This document shows positions 21,101-31,510 of a DNA stretch of 64,000 bases, in pieces. The translations under genes were made by a program, and so were the position numbers. Source of the DNA: Talinum fruticosum. Its lineage: Eukaryota; Streptophyta; Magnoliopsida; Caryophyllales; Talinaceae. The stretch's first letter is position 1. Each line of letters starts with the position of its first letter. The stretch spans positions 7,349,501 through 7,413,500 of the forward strand of contig JAITYX010000005.1 of assembly GCA_021018815.1 (NCBI GenBank), read 5' to 3'. The notes beneath the pieces were generated by a model. It searched no databases. It saw only the letters and a list, made by a program, of their open reading frames with translations, and had not been told where the DNA came from.

Positions 21101-22419
21101 CATTGGATTGAGCACTAGTCTTAAGTTCTCTTAGAGTAAGTCCGAGTTTTTTAATTCATTTTTCAATGATATGCTCTCGAAGTAATTGACTCCAGTTGTT
21201 CTTTAAATTTAGAAGAATCGAATTGGACTTTTCTTCCAAAGTAAAAATGTACTTAGCTAAATCAACTTTGGAGAACTTGAGGAAGTATTCAATTACTTCC
21301 CGAGGATTTGTTTCCTCAATGTCCGAGTGATCCGAGTCCGACTCGTTTCGGCTTCCGAGTCGAGAGTGCCATCGGACACTTTGAATCATCCGAGTCCTCT
21401 TCATCTTCCGATGAGTCTTCATCACTCCAAGTGGCCATCATAGCCTTTTTCTTCTTTCTGTCCCTCTTTCTCTTGGGACAGTCTTTGACGATGTGTTCCT
21501 TGTCGCCACATTCAAAACAGACGAGTTCTTAATTAAAGATAACTTTTAAGGAGAAGAATGTTTACCTTTTCTCGTCCTTCTTAGCTTTCTTGTAAAACTC
21601 TTCTCTTGGCTTCTTATCCTATCTCTTGTGCTTCATCATTCTTTTGAAGCCTCTCGTAATGAGTGCCATGGGATCCTCTTCGAGTTTGATGAACTCGGAT
21701 TTGCTTCTCTCGGTTTCCGAGGCTTTCGCGCAATCTTCTTTTGGTGTCGACCTCTGCGTCCTCCTCTTCCGAGATGGATCTCATGGGTGAGTAGCTTCCC
21801 AATGAGTTCGTCCGGTTTCGGTAAGGACAGGTTCCGAGCCTCTTCGATGGCTGTCACCTTGGGACCCCATCTTCTCTCGGTAGGCTTCGAGTATCTTTCT
21901 GCACATTTCCTCGTGGGAAATCTTTCTGCCCATAGATTTAAGATTGTTGGTGATCTCGGTGAAGCGGATGAACATCCGAGTGATGTTCTCTTCTGGCTCC
22001 ATCTTGAACAGCTCGTACTTGTGAAGATATTGACTTATCTTCGCTTGCTCGACTTGGCTGGTGCCTTCATAAGTGTTGACCGAGTGTCTCACACTTCTTT
22101 GGCTGTGTCACAAGCCGACACTTGGTTGTATTCTTCCGAGCTGATGGCACACATCGGAATGTTCATCGCCTTGAAGTTCTTTCCGAATTTCTCTGCTTCC
22201 TCGGTGGTGTACTCTTCCTTTACCTTGGGCACGAGTCTTGTTTCTTCCATCTTCATTAGAATGTAGTTCCCTACTTGTATGATGTTCCGGACATCTTAAT
22301 CGTGATCCAATAGGGAACATTCCATGAGCTTCTTCTAGTGCACGAAATTAGATCCTTTGAACTTTAGTGGTCCGTCGGAAGATCTTCCTTCATCGAACTC
22401 TTCATTGTTTTGAGCCATT
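21101..22419 (-). pseudogene. Cop-E gag with intact CCHC knuckle
   Basis: This is the capsid/nucleocapsid protein of the element. The ATG at 22419-22417 begins MAQNNEEFDEGRSSDGP, matching MARNNGEFDEERSSTGP in Cop-D. The DTAKEVWDTL- and YEGTSQVEQAKISQYLHKYELFKM-type blocks (about 22100-21990) are typical of copia gag. The nucleic-acid-binding knuckle CFECGDKEHIVKDC (21519-21478) keeps all Cys and His residues and is followed by a Lys/Arg run. Stops and frameshifts occur before it, so the copy is dead. Its start lies 45 bases after the PBS, as in the other copies. Confidence 0.85.
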
Positions 22420-22463
22420 TGATCTTTAAACCTTTGGATGGTTAGATCCTTTCCGAAAGGCTA

Positions 22464-22475
22464 GGCTCGATACCA
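22464..22475 (-). other. Cop-E primer-binding site
   Basis: The minus strand reads TGGTATCGAGCC three bases after the LTR end. It is one change away from TGGTATCAGAGC-type sites complementary to initiator tRNA-Met. It fixes the orientation of Cop-E and identifies LTR1 as its 5' LTR. Confidence 0.8.
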
Positions 22476-22477
22476 AT

Positions 22478-23480
22478 TGAAGGTTTGCTCTTGGAGAGAC
22501 TAAGTCACCCTAGAGGGCGGGTGAATAGGGTGATGAGAAAAATTTATCAAGTAATGGAAGAATAAAGACTAGGCAAGACTCGAGGAGAGTGTGAGTCTAA
22601 ATTGGACTCGGAAAAGTATCAACTCGTAAATTACGTGGAAACCCTCCTCGGACAGAAAACTACGGACAATGCTAGTCTAAGCACTAAGTCAAATCCACTA
22701 TTTTGAATCCACAAAATGCAGTAGAAAGACTCAACCGAATTGCTCCCTTAGACAATTCCTTACAAGATTTTCCTAGACTTAGAAATTCCCTTATCCGATA
22801 TAGTACTTCCTAATTGAGGTAACCTTTACAACTAGGGACAACCGAGCTGAGTTAAGCCTTACAGCTCGGTCATGGGACCTTACTCGGAAAGTAAGAATGA
22901 GTGTTTGTGACTCGATTACAAGACCTTATAACTCGGAAAGATGTTAAGTAAAGTATTGGAGTTGTAAGTAGAAGATTGAGTATGAATACAAAGACTTTTG
23001 CTTAAGTATATGTATTAACAAGTTGTTCAAGCAATCTTCAAGTCTTGAGAATTGGCTTCTATTTATAGATGACCAAGCGGACTAGCTGTGTGACTATCTT
23101 CTTAGAAGAAGTCCTTTGTGACCGTTGCAATGGTTTTTCCGAGTCACTTAGAAAATATCCGTCGAGGTGTGAACGTCGGACAACGGCTCTTGACTCTTTT
23201 GGAAGTCCCAATCCACTAGTGGCGTCCGAAAAGTGGGGTGGAAACCACCGTTGAGCTTAGCGTTGCAGATTTCTAGTTTTGAAAACGGACAAACCCGACA
23301 CGATTGTCCGGGCCTTGGTCGAGGTGGAAAAAGCCTTGTCTCGCTGGTCATTTAACATCTTGAAGCCGATTACTTTTGTAATTCAAAAATAGGATAGCCT
23401 CGATTGAATAACCTACAAAAGTAAATCAATTTGGTTCTGAAAGTATAAAATACTTTAGTCCAAGATTAGACACGAGATAA
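22478..23480 (-). repeat. Cop-E LTR1 (5' LTR, missing its U3 start)
   Basis: The element-side end TGAAGGTTTGC (minus-strand CA end) is intact and joins the PBS. A TATA box lies at 23059-23068 (CTATAAATAG on the minus strand). At 23480 the sequence stops within CACGAGATAA and LTR2 begins head to tail. About 600 bases of its U3 are missing. Confidence 0.85.
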
Positions 23481-25092
23481 TGAACGTTTGCTCTTGGAGA
23501 GACTAAGTCACCCTAGAGGTGGGGTAAATAGGGTGATGAGAAAGTTTTATCAAGCAATGGAAGAATGAGGACTACACAAGACTCCGAAGAGAGTATGAGT
23601 CAAGATTGAACTCGCACAAGCACTAACTCATAATACAATAAATGGACGGTTAAAGTTTAAATTAAACTTTAAGGTCAGTCCGAGTCTAAATTGGACTCAA
23701 AAAGTATCAACTCGTAAATTACGTAGAAACCCTCCCGGAGCAGAAAACCACGGACAGTGCTAGTCCAAGCACCAATTCAAATCCACTATTTTGAATCCAC
23801 AAGATACGAGTAGAAAGACTCAACCGAATTGCTCCCTTAGAGAATTCCTTACAAGATTTTCCTAGACTCGAAATTCCCTTATCCGATATAGTACTTCCTA
23901 ACCGAGGTAACCTTTACAGACTAGGCACAACCGAGCTGAGTTAAGCCTTACGGGACCTTACTCGTAAAGTAAGAATGAGTGTTTGTGACTCGATTACAAG
24001 ACCTTACAACTCGGAAAGATGCTAAGTACAAGTGTTAGAGTTGTAAGTAGAAGATTGAGTATGACTACAAAGACTTTTGCTTAAGTATATGTATTGACGA
24101 GTTGGTTCAGCAATCTTCAAGTCTTGAGAATTGGCTTCTATTTATAGATGACCAAGCGGACTAGCCGTTGTGACTAACTTCTTAGAAGAAGTCCTTTGTC
24201 ACTGTTGCAATGGTTTTTCCGAGTCACTCGGAAAATATCCATTGAGGTGTGAACGTTAGACAATGGCTCTGGACTCTTTTGGAAGTCCCAATCCACTGGT
24301 GGTGTCCGAAAAGTGGGGTGGAAACCATCGTTAAGCTTAGCGTTGCAGATTTCTAGTTTTGAAAATAGACAAACCCGACACAGTGTATGGGCCTTGGTCA
24401 AAGGTGGAAAAAGCCTTGTCTGCTGGTCATTTGACATCTTGAAGCTCGGTTACTTTTGTAATTCAAAAATAGGATAGCCTCGTTTGAATAACCTACAAAA
24501 GTAAATCAATTTGGTTCTCAAAGTATAAAATACTTTGGTCCAAGATTAAACACGAGATAATAATTTAATTAAGATAATTAAGTGCATAATTATCCGAGTC
24601 CTAAAAGAGTTGAATTTTCCGAGTCTAATATCCATTATACTCAAATTCGATCCGAGTCGATCGAGAAGAAAAGCAAGTCGGATAAAGAGCATCGGAGGAG
24701 AGAGACTTGATCTAGACTACCAATGTTCACACCAAGCATGCTGACTTAGAAAGATGAATTATCACGAGTAATTCAATTAAACTTAGAACATGAAGTCGGA
24801 TATGAGTTTATGCACATTATAGCAAATCTTTAAACATGCGATATATCCGAGTGTTGTCCGAGTGACTTAGAACCGTGTGAAGTGGCATGCAAGAGTATGC
24901 TTTCCGAGTCAGTCAAAATCAAGTGAAAACACATACAATAGTTTACGTAACACTCGAAAAGATGTTATATCACTCAGAAAAGTTTCTAAGACTCATAGAA
25001 TGACTTGTTATCAAAACCTTATAAGAGATAAGTCTTATACCTGATTCCTTGATGGAACTCGGAATGATGTATATGTAAAGTCCGAGTCTTCA
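23481..25092 (-). repeat. Cop-E LTR2, complete, in tandem with LTR1
   Basis: This complete 1.61 kb LTR has ends TGAACGTTTGC and GAGTCTTCA on the plus strand, a TATA box at 24138-24147, and a perfect palindrome at 24215-24235. It is very similar to LTR1. Its right edge meets Cop-D LTR sequence at the presumed target duplication TTATG. Confidence 0.88.
24215..24235. promoter_or_regulatory. Perfect palindrome in LTR2
   Basis: The arms TTTTCCGAGT and ACTCGGAAAA flank a single C. The site lies about 70-100 bases upstream of the TATA box in element orientation. Degenerate forms occupy the same place in the Cop-B, Cop-C and Cop-E LTR1 promoters. The core GAGTCAC resembles bZIP (GCN4-like) sites; the role is inferred. 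Confidence 0.6.
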
Positions 25093-25315
25093 TTATGGAT
25101 TCAATTAGTGGATTTGACTTGGTTCTTGAATTAGCACTGTCCGTGGTTTTCGACCCCAGGAGGGTTTCCACGTATTTACGAGTGTTTAAATTTCGAGTCC
25201 AATTTAAACTCAAAATCTGTTCTTTATTTTGTTCTATACAAAACAGTTATATTTTCTTAAAAATCTTCCATCACCCTATTCACCCCCTCCGGGGTTACTT
25301 AACCTCTCCAAGAGC
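25093..25315 (+). repeat. Cop-D 5' LTR, part b
   Basis: This is the end of the Cop-D LTR after the Cop-E insertion, from TTATGGATTC to CTCCAAGAGC. The last bases of the LTR and the PBS are missing. The sequence jumps from the AGAGC of the LTR end to the context after the AGAGC of the PBS, giving AGAGCCTAACC. Confidence 0.82.
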
Positions 25316-25360
25316 CTAACCTTTCAAGAGGATATGATAATCTAAAGGTCTAAAGATCAA

Positions 25361-26460
25361 ATGGCTCGTAACAATGGAGAGTTTGATGAAGAAAGATCAT
25401 CTACCGGACCACCTAAGTTCAAGGGGTCGAACTTTGCACATTGGAAGAAGTTGATGAAATTCTTTCTATTCGACAACGATGAAAAAGTTTGGAACATCAT
25501 TAGGAATGAGAACTTCATCCCAATGAATATGGAATGTGTAAGATCTCGTGCCTAAAAAGAAATCGACTACACCATTGAAGAGATTGAGAAGTTGAGAAAG
25601 AACTTCAAAGCCATGAACACACTCGATGTGTGCTATCATTTCGTAAGAATACAACGAGTGTTAGCCCGTGACACGGCCAAGGAGGTGTGGGATACACTTG
25701 TCAACGCCTATGAAGGAACCAGTCAAGTAAAGTAGGTGAGATAAGCCAATATCTTCACAAGTATGAGCTGTTCGGAATTGAGCCGAAGAGAACATCTCTC
25801 GGATGTATGCTCGGTTCACTAAGACTACTAATAATCTCAAGTCTCTGGGTATAAAGATCTCACACGAGGAAATGGTAAGAAAAATTTTGAGAAGTCTACC
25901 AAAGAGAAAATGGGGTCCCAAGATGACAACATTGAAGAGGCTCGGAATCTCTCTCACTGAAGCCGGACGAGCTCATTGAGAAATTACTTACTCATGAGAT
26001 TCACTTGGAGGAAGAGGATGCCGAGGTCAGCACCAAAAAGAATATTGCACTAAAGGCCCGAGAAAGAAGACGACAAAGTTTGACCTTCTTAGACTTAAAA
26101 GAGGATCCCATGGCACTCATTGCCCGAGGCTTCAAAAAGATGATGAAGTACAAGAAGTGGCAAAAGAGGCCAAAGGAAGAGTTCTACAAGAAAGATAAGA
26201 AGGACAAGAAAGGTAAATACTCATCTCCTTCAAAGTTATCTTTAACTAAGAACTTTATTTGCTTTGAATGTGGCAACAAGGAGCACATAGTCAAAGGCTG
26301 TCCAAAGAGGAAGAAGGACAGAAAGAAGAAAAAGGCTATGATGGCAACCTGGAGTAATGATGACTCATTTGAAGAAGATGACTTTGATGACTCGAAGTGT
26401 CTTATGGCACCGACAGACTCGTAAGCTAAATCTAAGTTAGACAGTGACAACTCGGATGTT
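25361..26460 (+). pseudogene. Cop-D gag
   Basis: The ATG at 25361 opens MARNNGEFDEERSSTGPPKF, followed by FAHWKKLMKFFLFDNDEKVW, a UBN2/DUF4219-type copia gag start. A stop at about 25553 ends the first frame. Later blocks are RDTAKEVWDTLVNAYEGTSQ and the 139-codon frame 26005-26424. That frame carries a Lys-rich stretch (MMKYKKWQKRPKEEFYKKDK) and the intact CCHC knuckle CFECGNKEHIVKGC at 26260-26301, then a basic run and an acidic tail. It binds and packages element RNA in functional relatives. At least two stops and one frameshift inactivate this copy. Confidence 0.87.
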
Positions 26461-28975
26461 GAGGAAACGAGTCCTCGGGAGGTGACTCACAAACGAAAAG
26501 GTCATTGGTACTTAGACGGTGCTCGCTCACGCCATATGTCCGGAGATTCAAGACTCTTCTCAAAGTTAGAAGATCCGAAAGGAGGTAAAGTCGCATTTGG
26601 AGATAATAGTAAAGGCAAGATAGTAAAGATTGGCAATATTGGTAAAGGAAACAACTTAGTCGGTCTAGTCTACCTTGTCAATGGGCTCAAGTACAATCTC
26701 CTTAGCATTTCTCAGCTATGTGACAAAGGCCAAGAGGTAAGGTTCACTCAAACCAATTGCTACATTTCGATGCAGTCTCCAAAGAGATGAAGCTCTCAGG
26801 TCGGAGGTCGGGTAACACTTGTACTATCCCTTTGTCAAATTCTATTTAGAATTTATCTTACTTAAAAGAATCTTTAAATGATGATTCATGGACATGCATC
26901 GTAGACCAGGTCATATTAGTGTACATATTATCAAGAAACTTACATCACATGGATTGGTTAGGGGTTTACCTAATCGTGCTTTAAGAAAGATAAAATCGTG
27001 AGGCATTCACATAGGGGAAGCAAGTTAGATCTTCTTTCAAACCACTCAAAACTATGTCTACATCCAAAGTGTTTGAATTAGTTCATATGAATTTGTGTGG
27101 TGAAATTCCCGTGAAAAGCTTAGGAGGTAAATCATATGTGCTTGTTATTGTTGATGACTATTCATGATTTACCCGGGTATGTTTTCTCAGGAACAAGAAT
27201 GAATCATTCAAAGAGTTCACTAAGACCTGCAAGAAAATTCAAGTAGAGTCTCAAACTCGGATCAAAAGGATTTGAACCGACCATGGAAGGGAGTTCGACT
27301 ACTCATAATTTGCCAATTTCGTGACAAGAATGACATCTCCTACAACTTCTCTGCACCAAGAACTCTTCAACAGAATGGAGTAGTGGAGAGAAAGAACAGA
27401 ACTCTTAAAGAAATGGGAAGGGCCATGATGATTGAAAATGATCTACCTTACTATTTATGGGCTGAGGCAGATCAACACAACGAAACTATACACTCAACAG
27501 ATGCCTCATCGGACCCATTCTCAAGAAGACACCTTATGAGCTATAGAAGGGAAAGAAACCTAACATTTCTTACTTGCGACCATTCGGATGTAAGTGTTTT
27601 GTGCATAAAAGTAGTAAGGAACATGTGACTAAGTTTGATGCTAGATCGGATGAAGGTATATTTCGGGTTACTTATCTCATAGTGAAGCTTATCGAATTTT
27701 CAACAAAAGGACCAACAAAGTAGAAGAAACTATCCACGTTGTCTTTGATGAGATTGATCTTGGCATGATAAGTGAATCCACCTTCTCGGATCTCAAGCTT
27801 AACAGAGATGAAGATGACATTGCTGAAGCCGAGCTCGTAAAGAGTCAAAACAGAAGAACTAAGCCAACTCGGAATGAGGCAACTCGTAACGTGCTAACTC
27901 GAATGCTCGTGACTCGGAATGAACCAGTTCAAGAACTAGCTCGGAATGCTAAAGATCAAGCCAATATAGAAACTCGAAAGAGTAACCAACTAAAGATCAA
28001 CCTATTTAACCAACAAACCCGGTAAATCGGAGGACATGTAGAGCTTTCAAATATGCATCTAGTCATCCGCCCGAGAACATACTTTCGATATCAACAGTGG
28101 AGTAAGAACTCGATCTTCTTTGCATAATCTGTGTGCATTTTCTACATTCATATCATTAACAGGACCTAAAAATGCACTAGAAGCCCTAAATGAACCTAAA
28201 TGGGTAGAGGTCATGCAAGAAGAGCTAAATCAATTTGAAAGAAACCAAGTCTAGACTCGACCAAATGACCTTCCGACCACCTAGTAATAGGAACCAAAGG
28301 GGTATAACCAAGGAGAGGGAATTGATTGTGGGGAAACCTTTGCACTAGTTGCTAGGATTAAGGCGATCTGAATTCTCTTACCAATTGCATCAAGCATGAA
28401 CATCAAGCATTAAAAAATGGATGTCAAATGTGTATTTCTCAATGGTTATATTCAAGAAGAAGTCTATGTTGAGCAACCCCGTGGATATGAAATCTTAGAA
28501 TTTTTAAATCATGTTTTCAAGTTGCAAAAGACTTTATGTGGTCTTAAACAAGCTCCCGGAGCTTGGTATGAAAGACTAAGCAGTTTCTTGGTTGAAAATG
28601 ATTTCAAAAGAGGTTAGATTGAAAAAATGTTTTCACAAAAACCAAGGGAAATGATTTTCTTATCATTCACATTTATGTTAATGAGATTATCTTTGGAGCT
28701 ACTAATGAAACTCTATGCCAAGAGTTTTCTAAGTTAATGAGACAGGAGTTCCAAATGAGTATTATGTGAGAACTCAATTTCTTTCTTGGTCTACAAATCA
28801 AACAAGACAAGGATGGCATCTATATATATCAATCTAAGTACACTAAGGAGCTATTGAAGAAATATAAGCTATAAGATGTGAAGCATGCAACAACACTTAT
28901 GAGTAGTAGTTTGAAACTCGTCTTAGACGAGAAAGGTAAAGCCGTAGATCGTAAACTCTATAAAGGTGTGATTGG
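26461..28975 (+). pseudogene. Cop-D pol, first part (protease, integrase, RT)
   Basis: The protease block is GHWYLDGARSRHMSGD with Asp-Ser-Gly replaced by Asp-Gly-Ala (26515-26523). Then come LCDKGQEVRFTQT (about 26720-26755), the GAG-pre-integrase region (26880-27010) and the integrase core. The core reads MNLCGE in place of MDLCGE (first catalytic Asp lost), TDHGREF, and NGVVERKNRTL (27372-27405). The frame 27765-28025 is the Thr/Arg/Asn-rich linker. The RT reads [35 protein letters not shown], and YVNE in place of YVDD (28674-28685). The sequence stops at KGVIG, where Cop-F is inserted, and resumes at 53854. Three separate catalytic sites are lost, in line with its position as the oldest element. 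Confidence 0.87.
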
Positions 28976-30407
28976 TGAAGACTCGGATTCTAAATCTAAA
29001 ACCTTCGACTACTATATGAAGACTCGGTACAAACCTCATCTTTCCTAAGTTTTGATTACAAGTCATTCCGAGTGTTTTTAGAAACTCCTGTATAAATTTT
29101 CACTTGTTTATGACTCGACTCGGAAAACACATTCTTGTATATCCGTTGCATTGATGTTTCGACTCACTCGGACATCACTCGGAACAATCGTATGTTCAAA
29201 TAATTTCTCTCACACTTTTATTCTAAGTTACGTCTGCAGATTTCAACGCAAAGTGAATTGCGGTGTTAATTCTTCTCTCTAAGTCGGTTTGTCTGTTTGA
29301 GAATTATTTGTCTAGATCAAGTCTTTCATACTTTGATGATTCTACTCTTTTTGACTTGATCTTTCTTAAATTTTACTTTTCTAGGCCTAAGATAATTATG
29401 GACTTAATTGTCTTAATTAACCTATTATCTCGTGCCTAATTTTGGACCAAAGTATTTTATACTTTGAGAACGAAAGTGGTTTACTTTTGTAGGTTATCCA
29501 AACGAGGTTATCTCATTTTTAATTACAAAAGTAGTCGGCTTCCAGCTGTCAATCACTAGCGGACAAGCTTTATCTACTTCGAACAGCGCTCGGATACCGT
29601 GTCAAGGTTGTCTGTTTCCAAAGCTGGAAAACTCCAATGCCAAGCTCAACGGCAGTTTCCACCTTGGTTTTTAGACATCACCAGTTGACCGGAGCACCTT
29701 TAGGAGCCAAGAGCTATTGCACACTTGTTCATATCCCAACCGATCCTTTCTATGTGACTCGAAAAACCGTTATAACGGCTAGTAAAGACTTCGTTCGGAA
29801 CCAAGACACAACGGTCACTCTGCTTGTTTATCTATAAATAGAAGCCACTTCACAAGACTTGAAGATTGTTGAATCCATTACTGAAACTAATTCTCTTAGT
29901 ACATTACTTATTCAATTTTCTACTTACAACTCCAAGTCCGTACTTAACATCTTTCTTAGTTGTAAAGCCTTGTAATCAATTACACACTTCTCTTACTTTC
30001 CGAGTAAGGTCCCTTGAATGAGCTGTAAGGGTTAACTCAGCTAAGTTGTCCCTACCTATAAAGGTTATCTCAGTTAGGAAGTACTAGATTAGATAAGGGA
30101 ACTTCTAAGTCTAGGAAAACATTGTAACGAATTGTCTAAGGGAGCAATTCGGTAGAGTCAGTCCTTTGTATTTTGTGGATTCAAAATAGTGGATTTGACT
30201 TGGTGCTTGGATTAGCACTTTCCATGGTTTTCTGCCCTAGGAGGTTTTCCATGTAATTCCGAGTATATACTTTTTCGAGTCCAATCTAGACTCGGAATCA
30301 ACTGTTTATCCTTTTCAAGCAAAAAGATTCTAAGTTTGTTCAAATTTTCTCATCACCCTATTTACCCCCTTCTAGGGTGACTTTAAACTCGCCAGAGCAA
30401 ACCTTCA
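28976..30407 (+). repeat. Cop-F 5' LTR
   Basis: It starts TGAAGACTCGG and ends AAACCTTCA. It is 1432 bp, against 1463 bp for the 3' copy. Relative to the 3' LTR it lacks about 47 bases around 29372 (the copy there has a GATGGAATTTGAGTACATTG segment). Confidence 0.92.
29832..29841 (+). promoter_or_regulatory. TATA box of Cop-F 5' LTR
   Basis: CTATAAATAG followed by AAGCCAC; the matching site in the 3' LTR is 53293-53302. Confidence 0.75.
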
Positions 30408-30409
30408 AT

Positions 30410-30422
30410 TGGTATTAGAGCC
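30410..30422 (+). other. Cop-F primer-binding site
   Basis: TGGTATTAGAGCC lies two bases after the LTR end. It differs by one base from the initiator tRNA-Met type TGGTATCAGAGCC. Confidence 0.85.
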
Positions 30423-30467
30423 TAGCCTTTCAAGAAGGATCTAACAATCCAAAGGTCTAAAGATCGG

Positions 30468-31510
30468 ATGGCTCGTGAACATTGGAAAGTTCGATGAAGG
30501 AAGGTCATCCACCGGACCACCAAAGTTCAAAGGATCAAACTTCATACACTCTGGAAGAAACCGATGGAATGCTTTCTGCTGGACAACAATGAAGATGTCC
30601 GGAACATCATCTAAGAAGGCAACCACATCCCAATGAAGATTGAAGGTACAAGATCCGTGCCTAAAGAAAAATTCGAGTACACCAATGAAGAGTCGGAGAA
30701 GTTCGAAAGAACTTCAAAGCGATGAACATGCTGATGTGTGCTAATCGGCTCGGAAGAGTAACACGGAGTGTCGACCTGTGACACGGCTAAAGATGTGTGG
30801 GTCTCTCTTGTCAACACATACGAAGGAACAAGTCAAGTGAAACAGCGAAGATAAGCCGATATCTTCACAAATATGAGCTGTTCAAGATGGAGCCGAATAA
30901 AACATCACTAAGATGTTTATACGCTTCATTGAGATTACAAATAATCTCAAATCTCCGGGTAGAAAGATTTCCCACGAAGAATTGTGCACAAAAATTCTAA
31001 GAAGTCTACTAAAGAGAAGATGGGGCCCCAAGGTGACAGCCATCAAGGAAGCTCAAAACCTCTCTCAACTAAAGCCGGACAAACCGATTGGGAAGCCGCT
31101 TACCCATGAAATTCACCTGGAGGAAGAGGATGTCGAGGTCAACACCGAAAAGAACATTGCGCTGAAGGCCTCGTGAAAGTAAAAGGGAAAGTCCGAGTTC
31201 CTCACACTCGGATGCCCGAAGCTTCAAAAGAATGATGAATCACAAGAAATGGGAAAAGGGGCCGAAGGAAGAGTTTTACAAGAAGGATAAGAAGGACAGA
31301 AAAGTTAAATATTCTTCCCTTTCAAAGTTATCTTTAACTAAGAACTCAGGCCGTTCCGAATGTAATAGCAAAGATCACATAGTCAAGGACTGTCCAAAAA
31401 GAAAGAAGGACATATAGAAGAAGAAGCCTATGATGGCCACATTGAGCGATGAAGACTCATTTGAAGAAGATGATGATTCCGATGACTCAAAGCATCCGAT
31501 GGCACTAACG
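30468..31510 (+). pseudogene. Cop-F gag, knuckle damaged
   Basis: The start ATGGCTCGTGAACATTGG at 30468 corresponds to MARNN of Cop-D but is frameshifted at once. Later blocks are recognisable: DTAKDVWVSLVNTYEGTSQV, FIRFIEITNNLKSPGRKISHEEL (30913-30985), EIHLEEEDVEVNTEKNIALK (31108-31170) and MNHKKWEKGPKEEFYKKDK (31235 on). In the CCHC knuckle the first Cys is replaced by Arg (31352-31354), giving RSECNSKDHIVKDC. This would abolish zinc binding. It is an inactive copy. Confidence 0.85.

Larger units (their letters stand above)
15165..25092 (-). mobile_element. Cop-E: minus-strand copia element inside Cop-D's 5' LTR
   Basis: Read leftwards from 25092, the element has LTR2 (23481-25092), a truncated LTR1 (22478-23480), PBS, gag, pol, internal promoter, third ORF, and an end at 15165 with no 3' LTR. 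The flanks are TTGTG (15160-15164) and TTATG (25093-25097), a 4-of-5 match that fits a diverged target duplication in the Cop-D LTR. The missing 3' LTR with an apparently exact edge, and the doubled LTR on the other side, show rearrangement after or during insertion. Confidence 0.8.
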
